A stretch of 12,379 bases of DNA from an uncultured Bacteroidota bacterium (GCA_903905685.1 CAIVHI010000261.1:1-12379); one strand, 5' to 3'. Shown: positions 1 through 8,708, counted from the first letter of the stretch. Made by a program: numbers and translations. The notes: a model not told the origin generated them from the letters alone.

Positions 1-1
1 G

Positions 2-910
2 GGCAAACTGCTTTATATCCACTATTGGCTTCGCCTTTTTTTCTTCTTGATGACCACCCGGGCCGACATCTTCTGCGCCATCGATTTGGATACCATCCTG
101 CCGGTATATTTCGCGTCGTGGATGCGGCGCAAAAAAAGGGTGTATGATGCACACGAGATATTTACCGATTTGAAAGAAGTCATTTCCCGCCCACCAATAC
201 ACAAAATGTGGACGGCAATAGGCAATTTCACCATCCCGCGTTTCCCGGTAGGCTATACGATTGGAGAATGCTATGCCGATGAATTTGAAAAACGATATGG
301 CGTAAAGTATTCCATTGTAAGGAATGCCACAGTGCTCCGTCCGTTGGAATCCCCCAAGCCGCATGGCCGCTACATCCTTTACCAAGGTGCAGTGAACGTG
401 GGCCGATGCTTTGAACAGTTGTTGCCCGCCATGAAAATGGTAGACGCGCACCTCATAGTGTGCGGTGCAGGAAATTTCTACAAGGAAGCGGTTGCCCTTG
501 CCGATGCTTTGGGATTGCAAGACAAAGTAATTTTCAAGGGCTATGTGCCGCCCGACGAATTGCGCAGCTACACGCGGAACGCCTATATAGGCATCACGCT
601 ATTTGAGGACACCAGCTTGAGCAACCGGTTGTCGCTCGCGAACCGGTTCTTCGACTACATGCATTTTGCGGTACCGCAATTGTGCATCCAATATCCCGAG
701 TATGAAAGAGTAAACAACCGCTTCGAAATCGCAACGCTTATTTCCGACACCTCGCCCGAGCACATCGCGTCGTCGCTCAATAGACTGTTGAACGATGCCC
801 CCTATTACGAACGCTTGCAAAAAAATTGCCTGGAAGCCCGAACCACCTACTGCTGGCAGGAAGAGGCCAAAACACTGCTTCAAGTTTATGCCCGCCTCTC
901 CGTCCAATAA
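2..910 (+). CDS. Glycosyltransferase, GT-B fold, GT4-like (5' end cut by window edge)
   Basis: The frame is open to the left edge, so the true start lies outside the window; an internal ATG at 47 is not the natural start because aligned-looking sequence (GKLLYIHYWLRLF) precedes it. The visible N-terminal part, with the run DIFCAIDLDTILPVYFAS, fits the end of the acceptor-side Rossmann domain of GT-B enzymes. The donor-side domain follows: YQGAVNVGRCFEQLLPAM, then LIVCGAGNF, then VIFKGYVPPDEL, then a nucleotide-sugar-binding segment reading ANRFFDYMHFAVPQ, equivalent to the usual N-K-x-x-E-Y-M-x-x-G-x-P. The role is therefore transfer of a sugar from a nucleotide-sugar donor, probably in cytoplasmic assembly of a surface polysaccharide or glycolipid. 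Donor and acceptor cannot be read from sequence. It overlaps the next gene by 23 nt, which indicates co-transcription. Confidence 0.88.
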   Translation, partial: GKLLYIHYWLRLFFFLMTTRADIFCAIDLDTILPVYFASWMRRKKRVYDAHEIFTDLKEVISRPPIHKMWTAIGNFTIPRFPVGYTIGECYADEFEKRYGVKYSIVRNATVLRPLESPKPHGRYILYQGAVNVGRCFEQLLPAMKMVDAHLIVCGAGNFYKEAVALADALGLQDKVIFKGYVPPDELRSYTRNAYIGITLFEDTSLSNRLSLANRFFDYMHFAVPQLCIQYPEYERVNNRFEIATLISDTSPEHIASSLNRLLNDAPYYERLQKNCLEARTTYCWQEEAKTLLQVYARLSVQ

Positions 911-2030
911 ACTGCATATTGTTGCTTTCGATGTGCCCTACCCTGCCGATTACGGTGGTGCCATAGATGTGTATTATAAACTGGCGGCCCTACATAGAAA
1001 GGGATGCGCCATTACCCTTCATTGCTTTGAGTATGGCCGGCCGCATGCGGCCCAATTGGAGAAACTTTGCAGTGCGGTACATTATTACCCCCGAATAACC
1101 GGACTGAACGGCCTGCGCCCCCCGCTTCCCTATATTGTTTCGTCTCGACGTAATGGGGAACTAATGAAAAACCTTTTGGAAGACGACGCGCCCATACTAT
1201 TTGAGGGAATCCACACCTGTTTTTACCTCAACCACCAGGCACTCCAAAACCGCTTCAAAGCCCTGCGGATACACAACATTGAGCACCAATACTACATGCA
1301 GTTGGCCGGAGGAGTTGGTTTCGGGTTTCGCAAAATGTTCTTTTTGCAAGAGGCGCGTATGTTGAAGGCTTTCGAAATGAAACTGCAAAATGTGCAAGCA
1401 TTCTTTGCGTTGTCAAAGACCGATTCTGAATTTTTCAGGGCTATCTATCCAGATGCCGTGCATCGGTTTGTCTCGCCGTTTCACCGGCACGATGTAGTAG
1501 AATCAACCCCAGGCATGGGTGCCTTCTGCCTCTACCACGGCAACCTCTCCCACCCCGAAAACGTAACGGCTGCCAAATTCCTTCTGGACGAAGTAGTGCC
1601 TTCCTTAAAGATGCGCTTGGTAGTTGCAGGCAAATCGCCTCATCCGTCCATTGTGGCCAGATGCCAAGAATCGTCCAACGGCGAATTGGTTGCCGACCCC
1701 GACGAAGCCCGCATGGAACAACTGATTAGGGACGCACACATACACGTCTTACCCACCTTCCAAACATCGGGCATGAAGTTGAAACTCCTCCATGCACTTT
1801 ATGGGGGGAGATTCGTGGTTGTGAATGCCGCAATGCTCCATGGCTCGGGCCTCGAAAACGCCTGTATCGGAGCCCAAACCGCCAAAGAATTTATCGACAC
1901 CTGTAACGGACTTTTGGACAAGCCGTTCACGGAGGTCGACCTCGAGTACCGCCGCAATGTCCTTGCCGGCTATGGCAACTTGGCCAATTCCGGGATAATG
2001 ATGGACGAACTGGGGTTGGAACGTCAGTAG
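888..2030 (+). CDS. Glycosyltransferase, GT-B fold (GT1/GT4-like)
   Basis: This encodes a 380-residue protein. I chose the ATG at 888 because the family-like core begins at once (LHIVAFDVPYPADYGG, residues 9-24). The longer frame back to 795 only adds residues that lie over the coding end of the previous gene. The N-terminal domain has the DYGG acceptor-side loop and RIHNIEHQYY at 127-136, a segment often seen in Bacteroidota glycosyltransferases. The donor domain starts near residue 208 (FCLYHGNLSHPEN) and includes LRLVVAGKSP-type and HVLPTFQTSGMKLKLLHALYGG segments. The last matches the T-G-x-K-x-K-L-L motif at the sugar-nucleotide site. Length is normal for a GT-B enzyme and the frame is intact. 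The 23-nt overlap with the upstream glycosyltransferase suggests translational coupling in one operon. Exact linkage and substrate are unknown. Confidence 0.88.
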   Translation: MPASPSNKLHIVAFDVPYPADYGGAIDVYYKLAALHRKGCAITLHCFEYGRPHAAQLEKLCSAVHYYPRITGLNGLRPPLPYIVSSRRNGELMKNLLEDDAPILFEGIHTCFYLNHQALQNRFKALRIHNIEHQYYMQLAGGVGFGFRKMFFLQEARMLKAFEMKLQNVQAFFALSKTDSEFFRAIYPDAVHRFVSPFHRHDVVESTPGMGAFCLYHGNLSHPENVTAAKFLLDEVVPSLKMRLVVAGKSPHPSIVARCQESSNGELVADPDEARMEQLIRDAHIHVLPTFQTSGMKLKLLHALYGGRFVVVNAAMLHGSGLENACIGAQTAKEFIDTCNGLLDKPFTEVDLEYRRNVLAGYGNLANSGIMMDELGLERQ

Positions 2031-2264
2031 ATTATACTCAGCCTATTCCTTTGGCCCATTTCGAGTTATTCCGCGTATGCGGCTCCCCGACTGATAATCC
2101 GCAGCATCGAACTCATCTTGTAGGCTTTGAAGCCCCAATACTCTGAGGCTGGAGGCATTCCCACCTTGCCAAATAAAGGCATTCTTTTCAGGCAATCCTA
2201 TATCTAACGGCAACGCCGGCCAGATTGCTCTAGCCGGCGTTGCCGATTCGAAAACCAAAACCTT
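2031..2264. other. Convergent intergenic spacer with hairpin
   Basis: This spacer lies between the 3' ends of the plus-strand glycosyltransferase and the minus-strand giant repeat protein. It contains a strong hairpin at 2208-2245 and a small CCGC-GTAT-GCGG palindrome at about 2075-2086. A 71-codon minus-strand frame spans 2043-2258, but the hairpin lies inside it and no family is recognised, so I do not call it a gene. The 2043-2150 part is unusually structured for a spacer and could be a copy of a dispersed chromosomal element; that is a guess. Confidence 0.5.
2208..2245. terminator. Probable bidirectional intrinsic terminator hairpin
   Basis: The arms CGGCAACGCCGGC (2208-2220) and GCCGGCGTTGCCG (2233-2245) form a perfect 13-bp GC-rich stem with a 12-nt loop. 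It lies 19 nt beyond the stop codon of the minus-strand giant gene and 177 nt beyond the plus-strand glycosyltransferase. No clear U-tract follows on either strand, so termination is inferred from position and stem strength. Confidence 0.6.
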
Positions 2265-5200
2265 TTAGAGTTTGAGCAGTTTTTCTGTTTTTAAGACCAG
2301 ACCATCGGTATTGGATACCTGAATGAGGTACATGCCACCTGCAAAGTTGGATAGGTCGATTTGTTTGGCTTGACCCACACTCATCAATACGGTACCATCG
2401 GGGCTCATCACCTTGACATTTACCGAAACCGATGACGAAACAAACACAACGTTTGTAGCGGGGTTGGGGAACAACGAAACCTCGTTGCCACCGCCATTCA
2501 CCTTCACGATACCCGAGCTACCAGAGCCCGATTTGATGTCGTAGGATGCAGACGTATCTGCACAACCGTTCATATCGGCAGCAATCACGAAATAAGTACC
2601 GGTATCCACGGCATCATAGCTGGCAGAGGTAGCGCCGGGGATGGCAACCCCGTTCTTGTACCATTGATAGGTAGCAAATGAAGCCGTTGTTGAAAGGACA
2701 TTTGGAGCGGTAAAAGTAATGGACGGCGTTGACGAATTAGACACCGTTGCGCCACCGAGGGTTTCTTGGCAAGAGCCATTGCTGAGCGTAACCGAATAGG
2801 TGGCAGCAGAATCAGCAGTAAAGGTTTGGCTAGTGGCACCGGCAATGTCATTACCGTTAATCATCCATTGGTAAGTCAATCCGCTTCCTGTAGAAAGGGC
2901 GTTCAACACAACGGGATTACCATGACAGAGTGTTGCAGATGCAGGACTTATGGACGTGCTACCCAACGAACCACCGAAAGTAATGGAGAAAGTGGCATCG
3001 GTAGCGCAACCCGAAGAGTTGGTCACTTGGTAGGTGAATACCACGGTTCCTGCTGCTATCCCGTTGACTACACCCGAAGTGCTGCCAATGGTTGCCAGTG
3101 AGGGCGTACCCGATATCCAAGTACCGCCTGCGGTAGCATCGGTCAAAACCGTAGAAGCACCTGCACATACCGTAGCAGCCGTACCGGCGATAGGAGCTAC
3201 GAGCGGGCCGGCATTAACTGTCACAATTGCAGAGTCGTTCGTACTGCCGCAAATGTTGGTGACAGTGTAGTAGATGGTCACAACATCGGCAGCTACCCCG
3301 GTAACAATACCCGTGGTTAGGCCTACAGTTGCAACGGTAGAATTGCCACTTGCCCAGGTGCCGCCTGTTGCCGCATCGGCCAAGGACGTGGAGGCTCCTA
3401 CACAGACCGTGAGGGTACCGGAGATAGCCGAAGAACCTGGAGCAGCCAAAACGGTATCAGCAGAAGTAGCCACTCCGGTACAACCAAATGCATTGGTGAG
3501 CGAGTAAGATATTGTAGTATATCCCGCAACGATACCGGTGAACATGCCCGTAGCATCAACCGTTCCGATCGCGGTGTTGGAGCTAGACCACGTACCGCCA
3601 ATTGTAGTGTCGGCCAAAGGAGTTGTGGACGAAGAACAAAGGGTAGTAGCCCCCGTTATGGCACCAATGACGGGTGTTGGATTTACCGTAATCACGAAGT
3701 TGGAAGTTGCAGTACCGCATGCGTTGTTCATCAGGTAGAACATGCTGTCAGTTCCGACAGCAACACCTGTAACGATTCCGGTGGTTGCACTTATGGTTGC
3801 ATTGGTATTAGAGGCTACCCATGTACCACCCGTGTCTACATCTGCAAGCGTAATTGTAGAACCTGTACAAACCGTGTTGGCCCCGGTTATGGTGCCTGAA
3901 ACGGGGAACGTAACAACTGCAATATTTACAGTTGCAGTAGCCGAACCACAAGAATTGGAAACCGTATAAGAGATCATGTCGGTGCCCGCGGTAACGGCCG
4001 TAACCAGCCCGGTTGCGCCATTCACAGTGGCATCGCCATTGGATGCGGACCATGTACCACCGCCGGCGGCATCCGTCAAGTTCAAGGTAGAACCTACGCA
4101 CATGGGAGCGGCGCCAGTTATCGTACCTGCGTTAGGCATTGGCAACACGGTCATTAATTTGAACGTACCTACAGTACCGCAAGCATTCACAATGGTATAA
4201 CTGATGGTGTCGGTACCCAACGCAACACCCGTAACGATGCCGTCGCCGACGCCTACAGTTGCTACAGCGAGGTCGCCACTACTCCAAGTTCCGCCTGCGA
4301 GCGACTCAGACAAGGTAGCTGTAGCACCTTGACATACTATGGAGGAACCCGAGATGATACCGGCAGTGGGGAACAACGAAACGGTAACGGCATAAGTGGT
4401 TACTGCGGTACCGCAACCATTGGTGTAGGTATAAGACACCATTTCGACACCCGCCGTAACGCCAAGCAATACACCCGGAGCGGGCGATGACGCATCGCCG
4501 TTGCTCAAAGACCAAGTACCACCGGTAACGGGGTCTGACAACGTAATCAGACTGCCTACGCATACCGAAGTGGGTCCGGAGATGACGCCCGCGAAAGTGG
4601 AAATACTCACGGTCACAACTTCATCGGCCACGCCGGTGCCGCAAGCATTGGTATTGGTATAATAGATGGTATCTACGCCGACTGTCAAACCTGTAAGCAC
4701 ACCACTTATTGGTGATACGGACGCATTGCCGTTGGATGCACTCCAAGTACCGCCCACAGTAGCATCTGTGAGGTGTAAAGTAGTGCCAAGACAAACGCTG
4801 TTACCACCGCCGATGGCGGCAGGAACAGGAGAAGCATCTACCGTGATGATTTTGTAAGTAGTGGCGGTTCCGCAACCGGTAGTGACCGAATAGCTGATTG
4901 TATCGATACCGGCCGACACACCCGAAACCACACCTGTTGTCGGAACGACAGTTGCATTGGCGTTGCTACTGCTGTAAGAACCACCGGATACCGGGTCGGT
5001 CAAAGTAATCAACGAACCGGCGCAAACCGATGACGCACCTGTAATGGTACCTGCGGAAGCCGCAGCGTTAACCGTTACGGGCCAAACCGCGGCAAGGGTG
5101 CCGCAGCCATTGGTGACCGCATAAGAGATGGTTACCGTGCCTCCAGCAACCCCGGTAACAACACCCGATGCAGAAACTGTGGCAATAGCCGTATTGCTGC

Positions 5201-8200
5201 TCACCCAAGTGCCACCCGAAACTGTTTCAGACAACGAGATGTTGGCACCACCGCACACCACGTTCGGTCCGGAGATGGAACCGGTGTCGGGCAATGGCAT
5301 AACAGTCATTATTTTGGTAGTCACCGCAACACCGCAAGCATTGGTGGCTAAATATATTATGGTGTCTACGCCTGCACTGATGCCGGAGAACGTCCCCGTA
5401 GAGTCTATGGTAGCATGCGTATTGCTGACACTGTAGGTACCGCCGGTTACCGAATCGGCAATCACGGTGAACGAACCCGCGCAAATCATGCTTGGTCCAA
5501 GCAAGGTCCCGGCAGTAGCACCGGAATCAACAGTGATGCTGAAAGTTGCCGACTGTGTGCCGCAAGAATTGGTAACGGAGTAGGAAATGATATCGATGCC
5601 GGCAGTAACCCCGGTTACGATACCGGATGAGGAAACCGTAGCATGACCATTGCTTGCAGACCATGTGCCGAGGCCGACGGTCTCGGTGAGTGCAGTCGAT
5701 GCCGTACCGCAAATGGATGAAGCTCCCGAAATGGTGCCGGGATTTGCCAAGGGATTAACAGTGACGGGAACCGTTACCGAGCAAGTACCGATGGTGTAAG
5801 AAATCGTTGCAGTGCCTGCAGCCACTCCTGTGACAGCACCGGAAAGGCTGGCCGATGCTACAGTGGCATCGGATGTTGTCCAAGCACCGCCCGAAACGCC
5901 GTCGGTAAAGGAGATGGCATTTCCTACGCAAACCGTGCCCGATGTGGGCGCAATTGCCGTTGGAGCGTTGCTGACGGTAATTGAAGCAGTCGCCGCGCAC
6001 GTACCTATTGAGTAAGAAATGGTTGCAATGCCCGCAGCTATTCCTGTAACTACACCCGCACCGCTAACCGATGCAATCGTACCCGAACCGCTGGTCCAGC
6101 TACCACCCGAAGTAGCATCAGACAAGGAAAGCGTTGTACCGGCACAAATGATGCCTGATGCCGGCGTAATGGCCGCAGGGGCGGTATTTACCGTAACCGA
6201 AGATGTGGCCGAGCATGAACCCACGGTATAGCTGATGGTTGCGGTACCGACGCTAACGCCCGTAACCACTCCACCCGATACTGTGGCAGCAGCCGATGAA
6301 GATGACCAAGTTCCTCCCGACGACGCGTCGGTAAATGTAGAGGCGGAGCCGACGCAAATGGAAGCAGAAGCCGGCGAAATGGGAGATACGCTTCCTATTA
6401 CAGTGATGACTTTGGTAGCCGAGCAACCACCCACGGTATAAGAGATGGTAGCTGTGCCGCCTGCAACCCCGGTAACGATGCCGGTAGTGCCGCCAACCGT
6501 GGCAACGCCTGTACTACCACTTGTCCATGTACCACCAACCGTTGCATCTGCAAGGGTGGTCGTTGTACCTGCGCAAATGGAGACTGCGGTTGCCGGGGTA
6601 ATTGATGCGGGAGCTGCATTTACCGTTATGGAAGCCAAAACCGAACAGGTTCCGGCAGTATAGGAAATGATTGCTGTACCTGGAGCAATGCCGGTAACCA
6701 AGCCCGAGGCAACTGTAGCGACTGCTGCATTGCTGCTGGTCCAGGCACCGCCGCCGGTGGCATCGGTAAGCGTTACATTACTGCCTGCACATATCGTTGC
6801 AGACGAAGGCGTAATTGCCGCCGCACCCACAGAAACCGAGATGGTTTTAGTGACGGTACAAGTACCCACCGAGTAGGTAATCGTGGCCGCGCCCGTCGCA
6901 ACGCCGGTTACGATACCTGTTGTTGAACCCACGGTAGCAATACCGGATGCGCTACTTGTCCAAGTTCCACCTGCCGTTCCGTCTGCGAGGGTCACGGTTG
7001 TGCCTGCACAGACCACTACCGGACCAGCAGGTGTAATGGCACCGGGAGCAGCTACCACGGTGACCGATGCTGTAGACGAACAAGAACCAACCGTATAGGA
7101 TATGGTTGATATACCTGCACTAACGCCCAATACCGAACCACCGGAGACCGAAGCGACACCCGATGCGCTGGAGGTCCAAGCGCCCCCGGCGGTGGCATCG
7201 GTAAATGAAACCGAAGTACCCACGCAAATGGATGCAGAGGATGGTGAGATAGCTGCCGGACCCGCTTGAACGGTTATGGGCAATGTGGAGGTGCAGCCGC
7301 CGGCCGAGTAAGTAATGGTTGCCGTGCCTGCCGCAACTGCGGTCACAACACCGGTTGTGGCACCCACAGCAGCAACGCCCGTTGCGCTGGACGACCAGGT
7401 GCCGCCGCTTGTGGCATCGGTAAAGGTTGCAGTAGTACCCGTACACATGGGTGTTGTCCCTGTAATGGGTGATGACCCTGAAGTCACTATCAAAGTCGCG
7501 GTGACCGAGCACCCTGCTTGGGTATAGGATACCGTATCGGTACCCGCACTTACTCCCACTGCAATACCTGTGCCGCTACCGATAGTCGCGTCCGCATTTT
7601 TCACAGACCAAGTGCCCCCGGACGAGCCATCCGTAAACGTCGTTGAATTTCCGGGACAAATGGTTGCGGTGGATGGCGATATGGCCGAAGGGCCCTTCAC
7701 ATTGATGACCTTGGTGACATAACATCCACCAATGGTGTAGGTGATGGTGGCAGCTCCATCCGTAATCCCCGTGAGTACACCAAGAGGTGATATTGATGCA
7801 ATTGCAAGATTACTGCTCGTCCAAGTACCTCCGGCTACAGAGTCGGTCAGCGTGACAGATGAGCCTGCGCAAATGGAGTCGGAACCCGGCATGTTGATGG
7901 CCTTGGGGCCGATGACATTCATGGCGACCGTGCTTGTGCAGGTGCCTACTACATAAGTTATCGTGGCAATACCGCTGGAGACCCCGGTTACAACACCTGA
8001 ACCTGAACCAACCGTTGCAACACTAGTAAGGCTGCTGGACCAAGTGCCTCCGCCAATGGAGTCAGTCAAGGCCAACGTAGAACCCGGACATACCGTATCG
8101 GAAGGGCCGGGAGTAATGGGCATACAATAAGTAATGGTCATGAACGGTGCGTGAGTGCCCGTAGTGGTTGCTGTGCCTACCGCACCGGTGATGTTATACC

Positions 8201-8708
8201 TCACATATCCTGCACTATTAAAGCACATGGAAACCTTCGAGCCAATGTGGGCACCAACGAAGGTAACTGCAGGTGCGGCCGAGGCAAACAACTGGTTGCC
8301 GGTTGCAGTGCCGAAACTGGTGGTATATAAAGTAGTGCCGGAGGCGCAATCGGCCCAAAGCGTGGCTACAGTCGAAACCGTGGACAAATCTCCCGCGTAG
8401 CCCTTGATGGCCCATCCCGAAGGGGTACCGAAAAGCACGGTATAGATTTGGACATTGAACCCAAATTGCACACTTTGTATGGTGGCCCCGGCGGGAATAG
8501 AACTCAGGTCGAACACAGCATAACCGCGTTCTATTGGGTCAGACAGTATACTGTCTGTAGTTATCGTCCCACCGCCGGCGGTGTCTACACTGCCCGTAAT
8601 GCGGGTGGTTGCGGGAAGTCCGCCGCCTGCGTAAATCGTAACCGTGGTTTGCCCAAATGCGGCCAAACCAATGCACCAAAACACAAGAAACAAGTATACC
8701 TTTTTCAT
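2265..8708 (-). CDS. Giant Ig-like (Big_2-type) repeat surface protein with T9SS type A sorting domain
   Basis: This encodes 2147 residues. The ATG at 8708 gives a classical signal peptide (MKKVYLFLVFWCIGLAAFG, cleavage near 19-20); a TTG three codons upstream is less likely. Domains in order: a beta-rich N-terminal region, about 21-197, with FDLSSIPAGATI at 66-77, which resembles DNRLRE/CBM-type secreted domains; 23 tandem Ig-like repeats, 198-1913, with the Big_2 hallmark GVVTGVAAGTATISY and a GGTW turn; two other Ig-like domains with YQW cores, about 1914-1993 and 1994-2064; and a C-terminal T9SS sorting domain of about 68 residues starting at FPNP (2080-2083) and ending KTEKLLKL. By family logic the protein crosses the outer membrane through the T9SS and is surface-anchored or released, probably acting as an adhesin or matrix fibre. 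It is rich in Ser, Thr, Gly and Ala. The frame is intact. It is monocistronic, diverging from the NHL gene and ending at a hairpin. No enzyme domain is seen. Ligand unknown. Confidence 0.95.
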   Translation of the reverse strand: MKKVYLFLVFWCIGLAAFGQTTVTIYAGGGLPATTRITGSVDTAGGGTITTDSILSDPIERGYAVFDLSSIPAGATIQSVQFGFNVQIYTVLFGTPSGWAIKGYAGDLSTVSTVATLWADCASGTTLYTTSFGTATGNQLFASAAPAVTFVGAHIGSKVSMCFNSAGYVRYNITGAVGTATTTGTHAPFMTITYCMPITPGPSDTVCPGSTLALTDSIGGGTWSSSLTSVATVGSGSGVVTGVSSGIATITYVVGTCTSTVAMNVIGPKAINMPGSDSICAGSSVTLTDSVAGGTWTSSNLAIASISPLGVLTGITDGAATITYTIGGCYVTKVINVKGPSAISPSTATICPGNSTTFTDGSSGGTWSVKNADATIGSGTGIAVGVSAGTDTVSYTQAGCSVTATLIVTSGSSPITGTTPMCTGTTATFTDATSGGTWSSSATGVAAVGATTGVVTAVAAGTATITYSAGGCTSTLPITVQAGPAAISPSSASICVGTSVSFTDATAGGAWTSSASGVASVSGGSVLGVSAGISTISYTVGSCSSTASVTVVAAPGAITPAGPVVVCAGTTVTLADGTAGGTWTSSASGIATVGSTTGIVTGVATGAATITYSVGTCTVTKTISVSVGAAAITPSSATICAGSNVTLTDATGGGAWTSSNAAVATVASGLVTGIAPGTAIISYTAGTCSVLASITVNAAPASITPATAVSICAGTTTTLADATVGGTWTSGSTGVATVGGTTGIVTGVAGGTATISYTVGGCSATKVITVIGSVSPISPASASICVGSASTFTDASSGGTWSSSSAAATVSGGVVTGVSVGTATISYTVGSCSATSSVTVNTAPAAITPASGIICAGTTLSLSDATSGGSWTSGSGTIASVSGAGVVTGIAAGIATISYSIGTCAATASITVSNAPTAIAPTSGTVCVGNAISFTDGVSGGAWTTSDATVASASLSGAVTGVAAGTATISYTIGTCSVTVPVTVNPLANPGTISGASSICGTASTALTETVGLGTWSASNGHATVSSSGIVTGVTAGIDIISYSVTNSCGTQSATFSITVDSGATAGTLLGPSMICAGSFTVIADSVTGGTYSVSNTHATIDSTGTFSGISAGVDTIIYLATNACGVAVTTKIMTVMPLPDTGSISGPNVVCGGANISLSETVSGGTWVSSNTAIATVSASGVVTGVAGGTVTISYAVTNGCGTLAAVWPVTVNAAASAGTITGASSVCAGSLITLTDPVSGGSYSSSNANATVVPTTGVVSGVSAGIDTISYSVTTGCGTATTYKIITVDASPVPAAIGGGNSVCLGTTLHLTDATVGGTWSASNGNASVSPISGVLTGLTVGVDTIYYTNTNACGTGVADEVVTVSISTFAGVISGPTSVCVGSLITLSDPVTGGTWSLSNGDASSPAPGVLLGVTAGVEMVSYTYTNGCGTAVTTYAVTVSLFPTAGIISGSSIVCQGATATLSESLAGGTWSSGDLAVATVGVGDGIVTGVALGTDTISYTIVNACGTVGTFKLMTVLPMPNAGTITGAAPMCVGSTLNLTDAAGGGTWSASNGDATVNGATGLVTAVTAGTDMISYTVSNSCGSATATVNIAVVTFPVSGTITGANTVCTGSTITLADVDTGGTWVASNTNATISATTGIVTGVAVGTDSMFYLMNNACGTATSNFVITVNPTPVIGAITGATTLCSSSTTPLADTTIGGTWSSSNTAIGTVDATGMFTGIVAGYTTISYSLTNAFGCTGVATSADTVLAAPGSSAISGTLTVCVGASTSLADAATGGTWASGNSTVATVGLTTGIVTGVAADVVTIYYTVTNICGSTNDSAIVTVNAGPLVAPIAGTAATVCAGASTVLTDATAGGTWISGTPSLATIGSTSGVVNGIAAGTVVFTYQVTNSSGCATDATFSITFGGSLGSTSISPASATLCHGNPVVLNALSTGSGLTYQWMINGNDIAGATSQTFTADSAATYSVTLSNGSCQETLGGATVSNSSTPSITFTAPNVLSTTASFATYQWYKNGVAIPGATSASYDAVDTGTYFVIAADMNGCADTSASYDIKSGSGSSGIVKVNGGGNEVSLFPNPATNVVFVSSSVSVNVKVMSPDGTVLMSVGQAKQIDLSNFAGGMYLIQVSNTDGLVLKTEKLLKL
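2970..5744 (-). repeat. Class B Ig-like repeats, 12 copies of about 77 residues
   Basis: These are residues 989-1913 of the giant protein. They share the class A core, but the C-terminal strand is longer and most units contain TNxCGT (variants NACGV, TGCGT, NSCGS, NICGS, FGCTG, SGCAT). Units usually start with AGTITG or a similar segment instead of AITP. Both cysteines are kept in all 12 units. The GGTW tryptophan becomes Tyr in the second and fourth units of this block (GGTY, GGSY). The final units (21 and 23) have the NxCGT signature altered to a GC pair, as if grading into the C-terminal Ig-like domains. Confidence 0.9.
5745..8117 (-). repeat. Class A Ig-like repeats, 11 copies of about 72 residues
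   Basis: These are residues 198-988 of the giant protein. Each unit runs ITP-x(4-6)-C-x-G, then T/F-T/A-D, GGTW, GVVTGV-x-AGTATISY and closes with TVG-x-C. Both cysteines are present in all 11 units. Unit length in repeats 5-9 alternates (71, 74, 71, 75, 69 residues). The longer units carry TTGIVTG and a TK-type end (TKTI, TKVI), which suggests a two-repeat duplication unit. The copies are diverged; I noticed no long exact nucleotide repeats by eye. Confidence 0.9.

Noticed and set aside
795..887. An upstream extension of the second glycosyltransferase to the ATG at 795
   Set aside because: The extra 31 residues lie wholly over the coding sequence of the first glycosyltransferase and look unlike a protein N terminus. 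The core fold begins right after the ATG at 888.
2043..2258. A 71-codon minus-strand frame directly downstream of the giant gene
   Set aside because: The 13-bp terminator-like hairpin lies inside its 5' part, no domain is recognised, and its position between convergent gene ends fits noncoding DNA.
2970..8117. A CRISPR-like or satellite array in the repetitive stretch
   Set aside because: The periodicity is about 215-230 nt, in frame, and conserved at protein rather than nucleotide level. There are no short identical repeats with unique spacers.
2766..8400. A long series of plus-strand frames opposite the giant gene, many starting like MVAVPxATPVTxP
   Set aside because: They recur with the repeat period and are the reverse-complement reading of the conserved GVVTGVAAGTATI segment. 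They are shadows of the repeats, not a family of small antisense genes.
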